A stretch of DNA of 64,000 nucleotides from Gemmiger formicilis (GCF_900167555.1 NZ_FUYF01000011.1:16483-80482); one strand, 5' to 3'. Numbered from the stretch's first letter, positions 1 through 8,486 are shown. Numbers and translations: made by a program. The notes: a model not told the origin generated them from the letters alone.

Positions 1-226
1 GGCCCGCAGCCTTGCCATTGCCGCCCCTTTATCTTTTGCATCGTAGGGAGGGGTCTTGACCCCTCCGCGGGGCGTCGAGGACGCCGCCCCCTACATCCTT
101 GGCCGCGAACCTTCCGCCACCCGTCCACGCCACCCCGTAGGGGCCGGGCATGCCCGGCCCGCAGCCTTGCGTCAGCTCCCGGTTTCGTTTTGCATCCCCT
201 TTATCTTTTGCATCGTAGGGAGGGGT

Positions 227-362
227 TGCGGGGTTGCGAACAGGGGCCACGGTTGAGCGGAGCGAAACCGGGGTGTGAGCAATGTTTGCCCCTGCGGGGC
301 AAACAACCGCACGAGCGTGTTTGCGAAGCAAACTGGCGGCGCTCGTTGTGCGCCGCCAAGCG
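227..362 (+). repeat. 137-nt structured repeat, copy 1
   Basis: This copy resembles 23184-23320 and the reverse complement of 33795-33930. It contains hairpins CGGTT/AACCG (250-254 with 266-270), a GTTTGC/GCAAAC hairpin, a GTTTGCCCC/GGGGCAAAC hairpin and GGCGGCGC/GCGCCGCC near the end. It sits inside a GTAGGGAGGGG...TTGACCCCTCC palindrome, as if inserted there. Copies differ by paired changes in the stems, which suggests selection for RNA or DNA structure. Function unknown. Confidence 0.7.
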
Positions 363-469
363 TTGACCCCTCCGCCGCTTCACGCCAAATCCCGTCAATG
401 TTCCGCCCGCAGAGAGAAAATTCATCCCCCGCCGTCCACCTCCCGCCGCCGCGATCCTACCCACAAAAC

Positions 470-510
470 AGCCAGCCCCTTCCGAATCCCACTTCGGAAG
501 GGGCTGGCTT
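470..510 (-). terminator. Rho-independent terminator of amt
   Basis: A 15-16 bp stem with a short loop (470-485 with 493-510) lies about 36 nt past the amt stop codon. On the minus strand it is followed by GTTTTGTG, a short T tract, which fits intrinsic termination of amt. Confidence 0.8.
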
Positions 511-545
511 ACTGACCTTTATACCTTATTATAATAGGGAGACGT

Positions 546-2261
546 TTACTCTACGTCCTGCAGCGCGGCGTAATCCTGTTCGCCGGTGCGGACCTTCACG
601 ACCTTTGCTACATTGTAGACAAAGATCTTGCCGTCGCCGATGTGGCCGGTGTACAGGGCCTTCGTGGCCGTGTCGATGATCTTATCCACGGGAATCTTGC
701 TCACGACGACCTCGACCTTGACCTTCGGCAGGAGCGTGGCGTCAACCTCGGCGCCGCGATACTTCTCGCCGCTGCCCTTCTGCAGGCCGCAGCCCATGAC
801 CTGGGTCACGGTCATGCCGGTAACGCCAATGTCGTTCAGCGCCTTCTTCAGGGTCTCAAACTTGGCCAGCTGCACGATGATGGAAACCTTGTGCATACCG
901 GAATCCAGCCCGGCGGGCAGCGGGGCGTCCTTGACGACCTTGACCGCAGCGGAGATCTTCTCGGGGCTGGCCTTGGTGATGTCGTCCTCGCCCAGATCGG
1001 TGTTCTCGTTCACGTCCAGCTCGGCGTAGGTCGGATCATTGATGGCGAAGCCTGCATAGGCGCTGGCCAGGCCGTGCTCGTGGTAATCCAGGCCGTCGAT
1101 CTCCTCCTTCTCGGAGACGCGCAGGCCGATGGTCTTTTTGATGACCGTGAAGATGATGAACATCGTGGCCAGCACCCAGACCGCCACGCTGACAATGCCC
1201 AGCAGCTGGATGCCCAGCTTGGCAAAGCCGCCGCCGTAGAACAGGCCGCCCTCGGTGGCAAACAGGCCGACGGCGATGGTGCCCCACGCACCGTTCATGC
1301 AGTGCACCGAGACAGCGCCGACGGGGTCATCGATCTTGGCAACGTTGTCGAAGAACTCAACCGAGAAGATGCAGAGCACACCGGCGACGATGCCGATGAT
1401 GGCCGCGCCGAACGGGTCAACGACGTCGCAGCCCGCGGTGGTGGCGACCAGACCGGCCAGCGCACCGTTGAAGGTCAGGGAGACATCGGGCTTGCCGTAG
1501 CGCACCCAGGAGACGATCAGCGCCGCAACGGTAGCCAGCGCGGCGGCCAGGTTGGTGTTGAAGCAGATCAGACCTGCGGAAACCATCGTGTCATCGCCGG
1601 TCATGCTGACGGTGGAGCCGCCGTTGAAGCCGAACCAGCAGAACCACAGGATGAAAACGCCCAGAGCCATCGCGGTCAGGTTGTGGCCGGGGATAGCGCG
1701 GGCCTTGCCGGCCTTGTTGTACTTGCCGATGCGGGGGCCGAGCATCCAGGCGCCCAGGCAGGCCGTGACGCCGCCGACGAAGTGAACTGCGGCGGAGCCG
1801 GCAAAATCATGGAAGCCGAGCTGTGCCAGCCAGCCGCCGCCCCAGATCCAGTGGCCGGAGATGGGGTAGACGATCAGGCTGATGGCGGCGGAGTAGCAGC
1901 AGTAGGCGCTGAACTTCGTGCGCTCGGCCATCGAGCCGGAGACGATGGTCGCGGCAGTGGCGCAGAACACAGTCTGGAACACCGCGTAGACCCAGACCGG
2001 CAGCGTGCCGAAGTCATAGCTGCCGCGGATGAACGGATCAAACCCGCCGATGAGCGCACCGGAACCGGCAAACATGATGCCGAAACCGACGAGCCAGTAG
2101 CACGGCGTACCGATACAAAAGTCCATCATATTCTTCATCAGAATATTGCCGGTATTTTTTGCACGGGTCAGACCAGCCTCGCACAAGGCAAAGCCCGCTT
2201 GCATGAAGAACACCAGAAACGCTGCAACCAGTGTCCATGTAACGTCTGCGGAATTGTACAT
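546..2261 (-). CDS. amt: Ammonium transporter with C-terminal PII domain
   Basis: This is a 571-residue Amt/MEP channel that conducts ammonium across the cytoplasmic membrane. About eleven hydrophobic segments fill residues 8-380. The twin pore histidines of the family are at H160 (GSAAVHFVGG) and H320 (GAVSVHCMNG). After an acidic linker, residues 456-560 form a GlnB/GlnK-like PII domain, with a T-loop region around Y501 and the C-terminal TGHIGDGKIFV signature. PII normally gates Amt as a separate protein; here it is covalently attached. The start was set at 2261 because AGAGAGGGG lies upstream and MYNSADVTW begins the first membrane helix; a longer frame to 2315 lacks support. The upstream leader carries a terminator-like hairpin. 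Confidence 0.95.
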   Translation of the reverse strand: MYNSADVTWTLVAAFLVFFMQAGFALCEAGLTRAKNTGNILMKNMMDFCIGTPCYWLVGFGIMFAGSGALIGGFDPFIRGSYDFGTLPVWVYAVFQTVFCATAATIVSGSMAERTKFSAYCCYSAAISLIVYPISGHWIWGGGWLAQLGFHDFAGSAAVHFVGGVTACLGAWMLGPRIGKYNKAGKARAIPGHNLTAMALGVFILWFCWFGFNGGSTVSMTGDDTMVSAGLICFNTNLAAALATVAALIVSWVRYGKPDVSLTFNGALAGLVATTAGCDVVDPFGAAIIGIVAGVLCIFSVEFFDNVAKIDDPVGAVSVHCMNGAWGTIAVGLFATEGGLFYGGGFAKLGIQLLGIVSVAVWVLATMFIIFTVIKKTIGLRVSEKEEIDGLDYHEHGLASAYAGFAINDPTYAELDVNENTDLGEDDITKASPEKISAAVKVVKDAPLPAGLDSGMHKVSIIVQLAKFETLKKALNDIGVTGMTVTQVMGCGLQKGSGEKYRGAEVDATLLPKVKVEVVVSKIPVDKIIDTATKALYTGHIGDGKIFVYNVAKVVKVRTGEQDYAALQDVE

Positions 2262-2294
2262 AGAACAGAACCCCTCTCTTACTTTGCAAAACAG

Positions 2295-2331
2295 AAAGGC
2301 GCCGGACAGAATCACACTGTCCGGCGCCTTT
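2295..2331 (-). terminator. Leader hairpin or attenuator upstream of amt
   Basis: A perfect 15-bp inverted repeat (AAAGGCGCCGGACAG and its complement, 7-nt loop) lies between the predicted amt promoter and the amt start. On the minus strand it is followed by CTGTTTTGC, a modest T tract. Its place in the leader suggests attenuation or antitermination. It could instead be a plus-strand terminator remnant, because TGCCGTTCTTT follows on that strand. Confidence 0.55.
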
Positions 2332-2351
2332 GCCGTTCTTTCGTTGCGCTT

Positions 2352-2380
2352 ATGCTATCACAGAGTTGCGGCCTAGTCAA
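2352..2380 (-). promoter_or_regulatory. Probable amt promoter
   Basis: On the minus strand TTGACT (2375-2380) and TAGCAT (2352-2357) are separated by 17 nt. The predicted start point lies just upstream of the leader hairpin at 2295-2331. Confidence 0.5.
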
Positions 2381-2460
2381 GAGGGCAGGGACATATTCTG
2401 TTCATATTTGTGGAAAATGCTGTACAACCAGCCGAAAATACCGCTGAAAAATTGTGCATC

Positions 2461-2900
2461 CTGTAGGGGCCGGGCATGCCCGGCCCGCAGCTTACCGCCA
2501 TATCCCTTTTACGGTTCAATTCGTAGGGGAGGGATTTATCCCTCCCGCACACCCTCCCGCCACCGCAGGCGGCCACGGCGGCCAGAGGGCTGGCCGCCCT
2601 ACACCCCCACATCAAACCCGTGCGTAGGGCGGGGTGCCCTCACCCCGCCGAAACTTACCGCCATATCCCATTTCCCCATCGCCGCCCTGTAGGGGCCGGG
2701 CATGCCCGGCCCGCAGCTTACCGCCATATCCTTTTTACGATTCAATCCGTAGGGGAGGGATTCATCCCTCCCGGGCACCTTCCCGCCGCCGCAGACGGCC
2801 ACGGCGGCCAGAGGGCTGGCCGCCCTACACCCCCACATCAAACCCGTGCGTAGGGCGGGGTGCCCTCACCCCGCCGAAACCTTCCGCCATATCTTTTCCC
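2461..2900. repeat. Tandem duplication of a ~210-nt repeat block
   Basis: Two near-identical blocks start at 2461 and 2687 (offset 226). Each holds a GGCCGGGCATGCCCGGCC palindrome, a GTAGGGGAGGGAT...ATCCCTCCC hairpin, a GGCCAGAGGGCTGGCC hairpin with CCCTAC, and a GTAGGGCGGGGTG...CACCCCGCC hairpin. Small differences between copies fall mostly outside the stems. No gene is seen between amt and oadG, a gap of about 780 nt. Confidence 0.75.
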
Positions 2901-2973
2901 CTACATGCACCATCTGTACATTTCCCTAAATTTATTCATTTTTTTGTAAAAAAATCTACCCAAAAAATTTTCT

Positions 2974-2985
2974 TTGTGCTATAAT
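2974..2985 (+). promoter_or_regulatory. Extended -10 promoter of oadGB
   Basis: TATAAT at 2980-2985 is preceded by TGC, giving an extended -10. No good -35 hexamer is visible. An A/T-rich tract (2930-2975) lies upstream and may act as an UP element. Confidence 0.55.
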
Positions 2986-3038
2986 ATCATCAAATAGCCC
3001 TTTATCGGGGGCTGCTACCATTCAAAGGAGGATCATCC

Positions 3039-3449
3039 ATGCCCAACCTAGCTCTTCTTGCCCTTGAAGCCAGTGACGGTACCGTTGTGCTGACCAGCAT
3101 CACACTGGTTTTCGCGATGCTGGTGGCCCTGTGCCTCATCATCACGCTGGAAGGCAAGATCTTCGACAACATCAACAATAAGAAGAACGGCAAGCCTGCC
3201 GCGCCGAAGGCCCCCGCGGCCAAGGCTGCTCCTGCCCCCGCTGCCAAGCCCGCCGCCCCTGCGGCCAAGGCTGACAACGGCTCCATTCCCGGCGAGATCA
3301 TCGCCGCGATCTCCGCTGCCGTGGCCACGGTCTGCGGCGGCAATGCCGTCATTCGCGGCATCAAGCGCGTTTCCAAGCCTGCCGCCGGTTCCCGCCGCGG
3401 TGCCTGGGGCGACGCCGGTGTGCGTGAGCACACGACGCCCTTTATGTAA
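3039..3449 (+). CDS. OadG-family sodium-pump decarboxylase gamma subunit
   Basis: This is a 136-residue small membrane protein. One transmembrane helix covers about residues 15-38. An Ala/Pro/Lys-rich flexible linker (about 52-78) follows, then a second hydrophobic stretch near 84-103 and the RRGAWGDAGVREHTTPF tail typical of OadG-like subunits. The gamma subunit stabilises the decarboxylase-beta complex. A strong AAAGGAGG site lies 8 nt before the ATG. It is followed 12 nt later by the beta subunit, so they form an operon. No biotin attachment motif (MKM) is present; the linker resembles those of biotin carriers but ends without that domain. Confidence 0.8.
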   Translation: MPNLALLALEASDGTVVLTSITLVFAMLVALCLIITLEGKIFDNINNKKNGKPAAPKAPAAKAAPAPAAKPAAPAAKADNGSIPGEIIAAISAAVATVCGGNAVIRGIKRVSKPAAGSRRGAWGDAGVREHTTPFM

Positions 3450-3461
3450 GGAGGTACGGAA

Positions 3462-4652
3462 ATGGGTGCTATTTTTACCAATATTGCAGAGATTTTTGCC
3501 AAGTCCGGCTGGGCACAGATCTTCTTCACCGAGGGCGGCTGGAAGTACGCTGTCATGCTGGCTGTGGCCTGCGTGCTGCTGTATCTGGCCATCGTCAAGC
3601 AGTTTGAGCCTCTGCTGCTGCTGCCCATCGGCTTCGGTATGCTGATGACCAACCTGCCCCTCGACGGCATCTTCCACATGGACATCTTCATCAACTCCAC
3701 CAACCACATCGACTGGGCGCTGCTCGGCTCGTCCGGCGGCATGGTCGACTATATCTACTTAGGCGTTAAGCTGGGCATCTACCCGCCGCTGATTTTCCTC
3801 GGCATCGGCACGATGACCGACTTTGAGCCGCTGATCGCCCGCCCGTCCAGCCTGCTGCTGGGCGCTGCCGCGCAGCTGGGCATCTTCTTCACCTTCGTCG
3901 GCGCTAAGATCCTGGGCTTTACGAACCAGGAGGCCGGTGCTATCGGCATCATCGGCGGCGCGGACGGCCCCACCGCTATCTACGTCACCACCAAGTTGGC
4001 CCCGCACCTGCTGGGCTCCATCGCGGTTGCCGCGTACTGCTACATGGCGCTGGTGCCGGTTATCCAGCCGCCCATCATGAAGGCTCTGACCACTGAAAAA
4101 GAGCGTCAGATCGTCATGACGGCCCCCCGCCGTGTCTCCAAGACCGAGAAGATCCTGTTCCCCATCATCGTCACCATCATCGTTGCCCTGACCCTGCCTG
4201 ACGCCGCCATTCTGGTCGGCTGCCTGATGATGGGCAACCTGATGAAGGAGTCCGGCGTTGTTGAGCGTATCACCAAGACCGCCGGCAATGAGCTGATGAA
4301 CATCATCACGATCTTCCTCGGCTTCTCCGTCGGCTGCACCACCAACGCCGCCACCTTCCTGAACATCCAGACCGTTGAGATCATCGTTCTGGGCATCGTC
4401 GCCTTCGGTGTCGGCACCGCCGGCGGTGTTCTCCTGGGCAAGGTCATGTGCGTTGTCACCCACGGCAAGATCAACCCGCTCATCGGCTCCGCCGGTGTTT
4501 CTGCCGTTCCCATGGCCGCCCGCGTTTCCCAGAAGGTCGGCCAGGAGTACAACCCCCGCAACTACCTGCTCATGCACGCCATGGGCCCCAACGTTGCCGG
4601 TGTTATCGGCTCCGCCGTTGCCGCTGGTATCCTGATCAATATGTTCGGCTGA
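3462..4652 (+). CDS. Sodium-translocating decarboxylase beta subunit
   Basis: This is a 396-residue polytopic membrane protein of the OadB/GcdB/MmdB family. It couples carboxybiotin decarboxylation to sodium export. The conserved [17 protein letters not shown] segment is at about residues 165-181; its Asp is the family's sodium/proton ligand. The [14 protein letters not shown] and [16 protein letters not shown] regions are also present. RBS AAGGAGGTACGGAA precedes the ATG. Only gamma and beta are here: the carboxyltransferase alpha subunit and biotin carrier needed for a complete pump are not in the window, so the substrate (oxaloacetate, glutaconyl-CoA or methylmalonyl-CoA) cannot be told. 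Confidence 0.88.
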   Translation: MGAIFTNIAEIFAKSGWAQIFFTEGGWKYAVMLAVACVLLYLAIVKQFEPLLLLPIGFGMLMTNLPLDGIFHMDIFINSTNHIDWALLGSSGGMVDYIYLGVKLGIYPPLIFLGIGTMTDFEPLIARPSSLLLGAAAQLGIFFTFVGAKILGFTNQEAGAIGIIGGADGPTAIYVTTKLAPHLLGSIAVAAYCYMALVPVIQPPIMKALTTEKERQIVMTAPRRVSKTEKILFPIIVTIIVALTLPDAAILVGCLMMGNLMKESGVVERITKTAGNELMNIITIFLGFSVGCTTNAATFLNIQTVEIIVLGIVAFGVGTAGGVLLGKVMCVVTHGKINPLIGSAGVSAVPMAARVSQKVGQEYNPRNYLLMHAMGPNVAGVIGSAVAAGILINMFG

Positions 4653-4668
4653 TACTGACATAAAAAGT

Positions 4669-4706
4669 AAGCACCCGCATGGTTCGCGCCATGCGGGTGC
4701 TTTTCT
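4669..4706 (+). terminator. Terminator after the beta subunit gene
   Basis: A 14-bp stem (AAGCACCCGCATGG with its complement, 6-nt loop) is followed by TTTTCTCTTT. On the other strand AA-rich sequence also gives T residues, so it may end the convergent 4804-5862 gene as well. Confidence 0.9.
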
Positions 4707-4803
4707 CTTTGGCTTCTCCCTCGGGACTGCGCCCGCGCAGCAAGCCGCCCCTTACAGGGGAGGTGGCCGAGCGTCAGCGATGGCCGGAGGGGCTTTACCG
4801 CGT

Positions 4804-5862
4804 TCACTCCACCTCAAACCTCTCCCCGTCGATCTCGACCCATGCCACGGCCTCGGGGTCGAGGATGTCGTAGCTGTCAACACGCAAGGTCATCTGTCCG
4901 GAATTTTTGTCCCCGCGGCCATAGGAACCCTTGTAAAATTCCCCGTCCCAGCCGTAGGTCAACTCGGTGCCGTCGGCGCGGAACAGCTTTACGCGGGACT
5001 GCACATCGTATCGCGAGGTCCCGCCCAGCGGCAGACTGCCGTGATTCATGCCGATGACGCTGACCGCCAGCGGTTCAATACGAACCTCTTGAATGTCAAA
5101 CGTTGCGTCGGGATATTGCTCGGCTTCTTCGTCGGTCATATCATAATGGAACCAGTGTCCACCCTTCAGCGCGATGGTTTTCTTCACATCCACTGTCAGT
5201 GTTGGGGGCGCATCCGGCAGCGTGATTTTTACGCTTGCCTTGGCGCTATAGTTTGTCAGGTCGCCGATATACAGTGTTCGATTGTTGCCTTTCTCGTACA
5301 AAAGAGGTATATCCACAAAGCAGGATAGAGTGTCGTTCTCGCTTGCTTCATAACGGCCATCCCACGGGCCGACGGCATAGCCGCTGATCGGCCCGACATC
5401 GACGTTGCTTGCGCCGTAGTCCCACTTCCGCTCGCTGGCGCCTTTGGGCTTGTACAGCGTAAAATTCGCGGTGTCCCACACCAAATCATCGCCTTCCATT
5501 CCGCGCGCATTATCCACATCGTACAATATCCGTAATGTGTACTGCCCGCGCAGCAGCGCCCGCACGGTGACCGTGTGGCCGTTGATTTCGGCGGTCAGCG
5601 GTTCGTCCAGCACCTCGCCGTATTTCTGCACCAGTGCGTTCGTCTCGTTGGCGGCGCTCATGGGGTGGAAAAGCCCCAGCACTACGGCCCCTGCGGCCAC
5701 CAAACACAGCGCTGCTGCGGCGGCCATCACCCGCCAGCCGCGCAAAGCGTGCAGCTTGGGGCGGCGCGCCAGCACTTTTGCCCGCAGTGCCGCGGTTTCC
5801 TCCGCCGTCAGGGCGTCTGCCAGCGGCGGGTGGTCGTTCATCCAGCGTTCCAGTTCGGTCAT
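4804..5862 (-). CDS. Membrane-anchored anti-sigma-like protein
   Basis: This is a 352-residue protein with a short cytoplasmic N-terminus, one transmembrane helix at about 43-65 and a large extracytoplasmic region rich in beta-strand-like sequence. The ECF sigma gene ends 3 nt before its start codon, so the two are co-transcribed. That is the usual layout of sigma/anti-sigma pairs. The extracellular part resembles the DUF4179-type proteins often found next to such sigma factors, but this is recognition by eye. The likely job is to hold the sigma factor at the membrane until an envelope signal arrives. A repeat with CCCCTTACAGGGG lies between this gene and oadB. Confidence 0.65.
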   Translation of the reverse strand: MTELERWMNDHPPLADALTAEETAALRAKVLARRPKLHALRGWRVMAAAAALCLVAAGAVVLGLFHPMSAANETNALVQKYGEVLDEPLTAEINGHTVTVRALLRGQYTLRILYDVDNARGMEGDDLVWDTANFTLYKPKGASERKWDYGASNVDVGPISGYAVGPWDGRYEASENDTLSCFVDIPLLYEKGNNRTLYIGDLTNYSAKASVKITLPDAPPTLTVDVKKTIALKGGHWFHYDMTDEEAEQYPDATFDIQEVRIEPLAVSVIGMNHGSLPLGGTSRYDVQSRVKLFRADGTELTYGWDGEFYKGSYGRGDKNSGQMTLRVDSYDILDPEAVAWVEIDGERFEVE

Positions 5863-5865
5863 AGG

Positions 5866-6354
5866 TCAGCCCTCCTTCAATAGCTTTTGCAGTGCCAGCC
5901 GTGCGCGGTGCAGCCGGGTACGCACCGTGGCGGCAGGCATGTTGAAATGTACGCCCAGCTGGGCCGCGGTCTCGCCATACACGTACCTGCGCAGAAAAAG
6001 CTCCCCGTCGGGCGGCGGCAGCGCCATGACCTGCGCCATCAGCTCGCGGGTTTCCAGCTCGCTTTCCAGCGCAACGGCCAGCTCGGCGTCGTCACGGTCA
6101 TCCAGCGGCAGCGTCTCGCCCCGGCGCAGCAGCGCACGGTAGCGGTCAATGGCGCACTGCCGCGCCGTCCGTACCACCAGCCGCCGCCGATGGGTCTCGT
6201 CTGCGGGCAGGTGTGCCCCGCGCCAGAGCTTGTAAAATGTGTCGGCCTCGGCCTCCTCGGCGTCCTGCGGGTGGCCGGGCAGAATGGCCCGGCAGACGGA
6301 CCGCACTGCGCCGCCGTAGTCCCGCAGCAGGGTGTCCAACTCGTGCTCTGTCAT
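5866..6354 (-). CDS. ECF-type RNA polymerase sigma factor
   Basis: This is a 162-residue sigma-70 family protein with only regions 2 and 4. Region 2 covers about residues 8-75, including DAEEAEADTFYKLWR and the RQCAIDRYRALLRR helix. Region 4 covers about 105-160, with ETAAQLGVHFNMPAATVRTRLHRARLALQ as the -35 binding helix-turn-helix. It redirects RNA polymerase to a small regulon. The next gene downstream is the probable anti-sigma factor. A TATAAT (plus-strand ATTATA at 6378-6383) lies upstream. RBS AAAGGGGG precedes the ATG. The N-terminus around residues 8-40 is divergent from textbook ECFs. Confidence 0.85.
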   Translation of the reverse strand: MTEHELDTLLRDYGGAVRSVCRAILPGHPQDAEEAEADTFYKLWRGAHLPADETHRRRLVVRTARQCAIDRYRALLRRGETLPLDDRDDAELAVALESELETRELMAQVMALPPPDGELFLRRYVYGETAAQLGVHFNMPAATVRTRLHRARLALQKLLKEG

Positions 6355-6453
6355 GGGCGTCGCCCCCTTTCATAAAGATTATACGACAAAAACGGGCGGG
6401 GTGTTTCAACTTTTTTCGGTTTCCCCCAAGGGGGAAGGCTTCCGCACCGCCCC

Positions 6454-6482
6454 TTTACCGCCCGCCCGATTTGTGCTATAAT
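6454..6482 (+). promoter_or_regulatory. Promoter of rnz
   Basis: TTTACC (6454-6459), a 17-nt spacer and TATAAT (6477-6482) preceded by TGC form an extended -10 promoter about 40 nt before the rnz start codon. Confidence 0.7.
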
Positions 6483-6522
6483 ACGCTTGATAATGGGGAA
6501 GTATTGGAAAAGAGGTGCATAC

Positions 6523-7416
6523 ATGCTGAAAGTAACCCTGCTGGGCACGGGCGGCACGCAGCCGCTGCCGGACCGCGCACTGGCCGCCGCCGCGGTCACG
6601 GTGGGCGGGCGCAGCGTGCTGCTGGACTGCGGCGAGGGCACGCAGGTCGGCCTGCGGCGGTACGGCGTCAGCGCGTATCGGCTTTCGGCGGTGCTGCTGA
6701 CCCACTACCACGGCGACCATATTCTGGGCCTGCCCGGTCTTTTGCAGACCTTGAGCAGCCTGAACCGCACCGAGCCGCTGACGATCTACGGCCCCAAGGG
6801 CATCGAGCCTGTGGCGCAGGCCGTCACGGCACTGGCCGGGCCGCAGGTGTACCCGGTGCGCTGGCAGGTCGCAGACGAACCATTCCACATAGACACGCTG
6901 AAAATCACCCCGTTCCCGCTGACCCACCGCGTACCCTGCTGCGGCTATGTGCTTGCGCTGCCCCGCGCCGGGCGGTTCGACCCCGCAAGGGCACGGGCTG
7001 CGGGTATCCCGATGCCCTACTGGAAAACGCTGCAAAGGGGCGAGCCCGTCGGCGGCTGCACGCCGGAGCAGGTGCTGGGTGCGCCGCGCCGCGGGCTGAA
7101 GGTGGTCTACGCCACCGACACCCGCCCCTGCGCCGCGCTAGAGGCCGCCGCCCGGGACGCCGACCTGCTCTGCATGGACGCGACCTACGCCGACGACGCC
7201 GACCTGCCCAAGGCGGAGCTGTACGGCCACGCCACCTGCCGGGAGACCGGCGCACTGGCCGCCGCGGCCAACGTGCGCCGCCTCTGGCTGACCCACTACA
7301 GCGCCGCCGTGACCGACCCCGCGCCGGGCCTGGCCGCCGCGCGCACCGCGTACCCCACCGCCGTGGCCGGGTATGACGGCCTGACCGAAGAACTGGAATT
7401 TGACAGAGAGCCATGA
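6523..7416 (+). CDS. rnz: Ribonuclease Z
   Basis: This is a 297-residue metallo-beta-lactamase-fold endonuclease that trims the 3' trailer of tRNA precursors in the cytoplasm. The zinc motif HYHGDH is at residues 61-66, with upstream DCGEGTQ (35-41). Later ligand regions are TDTRP, DATYADDADLPKAELYGHAT and LTHYSA. Length is normal for the bacterial family. The start was chosen at 6523 because AGAGGTG lies 7 nt upstream and MLKVTLLGTGG matches the family N-terminus. Its stop overlaps the ATG of the next gene (ATGA), so the two are translationally coupled. Confidence 0.92.
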   Translation: MLKVTLLGTGGTQPLPDRALAAAAVTVGGRSVLLDCGEGTQVGLRRYGVSAYRLSAVLLTHYHGDHILGLPGLLQTLSSLNRTEPLTIYGPKGIEPVAQAVTALAGPQVYPVRWQVADEPFHIDTLKITPFPLTHRVPCCGYVLALPRAGRFDPARARAAGIPMPYWKTLQRGEPVGGCTPEQVLGAPRRGLKVVYATDTRPCAALEAAARDADLLCMDATYADDADLPKAELYGHATCRETGALAAAANVRRLWLTHYSAAVTDPAPGLAAARTAYPTAVAGYDGLTEELEFDREP

Positions 7417-7745
7417 CCGAGAAACGAAAAAATCTGCTGTTTATCGCTGTAATTCTGGCGCTGGCCGCGGTGCTGTGGCTGGCCGCCCACCACGGCGGCA
7501 CGGGTCGCACGGCGGTGCTGCGCTACGGCGACCCGCAGGTCGAGCAGCGCATTGATCTGCGTAAAAACGCCGAATATGACATTGACACCGGCCTGTACAC
7601 GATCCACCTGCGGGTGGAAAACGGCGGCATCGCCTTTGTAGACAGCCCCTGCCCCGACCACCTGTGCGAGGGCTTCGGCACCCTGAAAAACGAGGGCGAC
7701 TGGGCCGCGTGCATGCCGGCGAAGGCAAGTATAACGGTGGAATAG
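7413..7745 (+). CDS. NusG domain II-containing protein
   Basis: This is a 110-residue protein with an N-terminal membrane helix (about residues 8-25) and an extracytoplasmic NusG-II-type domain. The domain carries the family's cysteine pattern CPDHLCE and a later ACMP. Such small membrane-tethered proteins are common in Firmicutes and their function is not established. Despite the domain name, the helix argues against a role in transcription elongation. The ATG overlaps the rnz stop codon. Confidence 0.75.
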   Translation: MTEKRKNLLFIAVILALAAVLWLAAHHGGTGRTAVLRYGDPQVEQRIDLRKNAEYDIDTGLYTIHLRVENGGIAFVDSPCPDHLCEGFGTLKNEGDWAACMPAKASITVE

Positions 7746-7762
7746 AACAAACGCGCTGCCGG

Positions 7763-7912
7763 GCAAATAATAAATAAAAAATAATAAATAATAAATGTTG
7801 TGGAACGCGGCGCTGTGCACCGCTCAAAAAATCCTCTACAAAATTTTGTTTTCGACCAGAGGGAGAAAACTCCACCAAATTTATTATTTATTATTTATTC
7901 TTTCTTATTTAT
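7763..7912. repeat. AT-bordered inverted-repeat element, copy 1
   Basis: About 150 nt flanked by arms made of AATAATAAATA-type units on the left and their complement on the right. The interior contains GCGGCGCTGTGCACCGCTC (7807-7825). A second copy in opposite orientation at 27835-27989 keeps this 19-mer with one change, and a partial left end is at 17722-17755. It resembles a miniature inverted-repeat element. No coding potential is seen. Confidence 0.6.
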
Positions 7913-7926
7913 AAAAAGGAGTTCCC

Positions 7927-8427
7927 ATGAATCCAACCTTCAAGCAAGTAACCAAGACCCGCTACGTCCAGCTGGTTTCCGAGCTGGCGCAGGAAATTTT
8001 CGTCCAGCATTACACCAAGCTGACGCCCAAGGTCGCCGCTGCACTGGCCGATAAGTACCAGAGCGACATCCTGACCGACGACGAGATCCACAGCGGCGTC
8101 ATCAACTACTTCTTAATTTACCTCGGCACCGAGCCGGTGGGCTATTTCGCGCTCGACCTCGGCCCCGCGGGTGCCATGTGCCTGAGCCGCCTTTTCTTAA
8201 AGGAAAAGGCCCGCGGGCAGGGCATTGGCCGCAGCATCGTGGCTTATGCGCAGAAGCTGGCCGAGGGCGATGGCCGCAGCCGCCTGTATATGCGGGTGTG
8301 GGCACGCGACCTGAAGGCCGAGGGCTTTGCCAAAAAGTGCCGCTTCCGCAAGGCCGAGACAGCCCCCGTGGAGGTCCTGCCCGGCACCACGCTGGACATC
8401 ACGACCTGGGAGAAGCTGTGGCGGTAA
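7927..8427 (+). CDS. GNAT family N-acetyltransferase
   Basis: This is a 166-residue protein of the Gcn5-related acetyltransferase fold. Strand beta-4 (GAMCLSRLFLKEKA) is followed by the acetyl-CoA pyrophosphate loop RGQGIG near residues 96-101, then the helix of motif A. It transfers an acetyl group from acetyl-CoA to an unknown amine; the acceptor cannot be read from sequence. RBS AAAAAGGAG lies 7 nt before the ATG. The AT-bordered repeat directly upstream may supply part of its leader. Confidence 0.85.
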   Translation: MNPTFKQVTKTRYVQLVSELAQEIFVQHYTKLTPKVAAALADKYQSDILTDDEIHSGVINYFLIYLGTEPVGYFALDLGPAGAMCLSRLFLKEKARGQGIGRSIVAYAQKLAEGDGRSRLYMRVWARDLKAEGFAKKCRFRKAETAPVEVLPGTTLDITTWEKLWR

Positions 8428-8431
8428 AGCT

Positions 8432-8486
8432 GTAGGGGCCGATGCTTGCATCGGCCCGCGGGGCGTCGAGGACGCCGCCTCCCTAC
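8432..8486. repeat. GTAGGG...CCCTAC two-hairpin element
   Basis: GTAGGG and CCCTAC form the ends. Inside are a GGCCGATG/CATCGGCC hairpin and a GGCGTC/GACGCC hairpin. It is one of the modular palindromes found throughout the window. Confidence 0.7.

Larger units (their letters stand above)
1..545. repeat. Repeat-filled intergenic region
   Basis: No credible gene is seen before the ammonium transporter terminator. The stretch holds GTAGGG...CCCTAC palindromic elements. The one at about 44-95 has a GGGGTC/GACCCC hairpin followed by a GGCGTC/GACGCC hairpin inside GTAGGG and CCCTAC ends. A GGCCGGGCATGCCCGGCC palindrome follows near 142-160. The ~137-nt structured repeat at 227-362 is listed separately. 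Short open frames here are translations of the repeats and were not accepted. Confidence 0.7.

Noticed and set aside
29-679. Several short open frames in the first 680 nt
   Set aside because: They translate the palindromic repeats and give repeated peptides such as CGPGMPGPYG at every repeat copy in the window.
642-2447. Long plus-strand open frame (601 codons) opposite amt
   Set aside because: It is antisense to a clear transporter gene, has no ribosome site and an Asp/Gly/Ala/His-rich composition produced by GC-rich codons read backwards.
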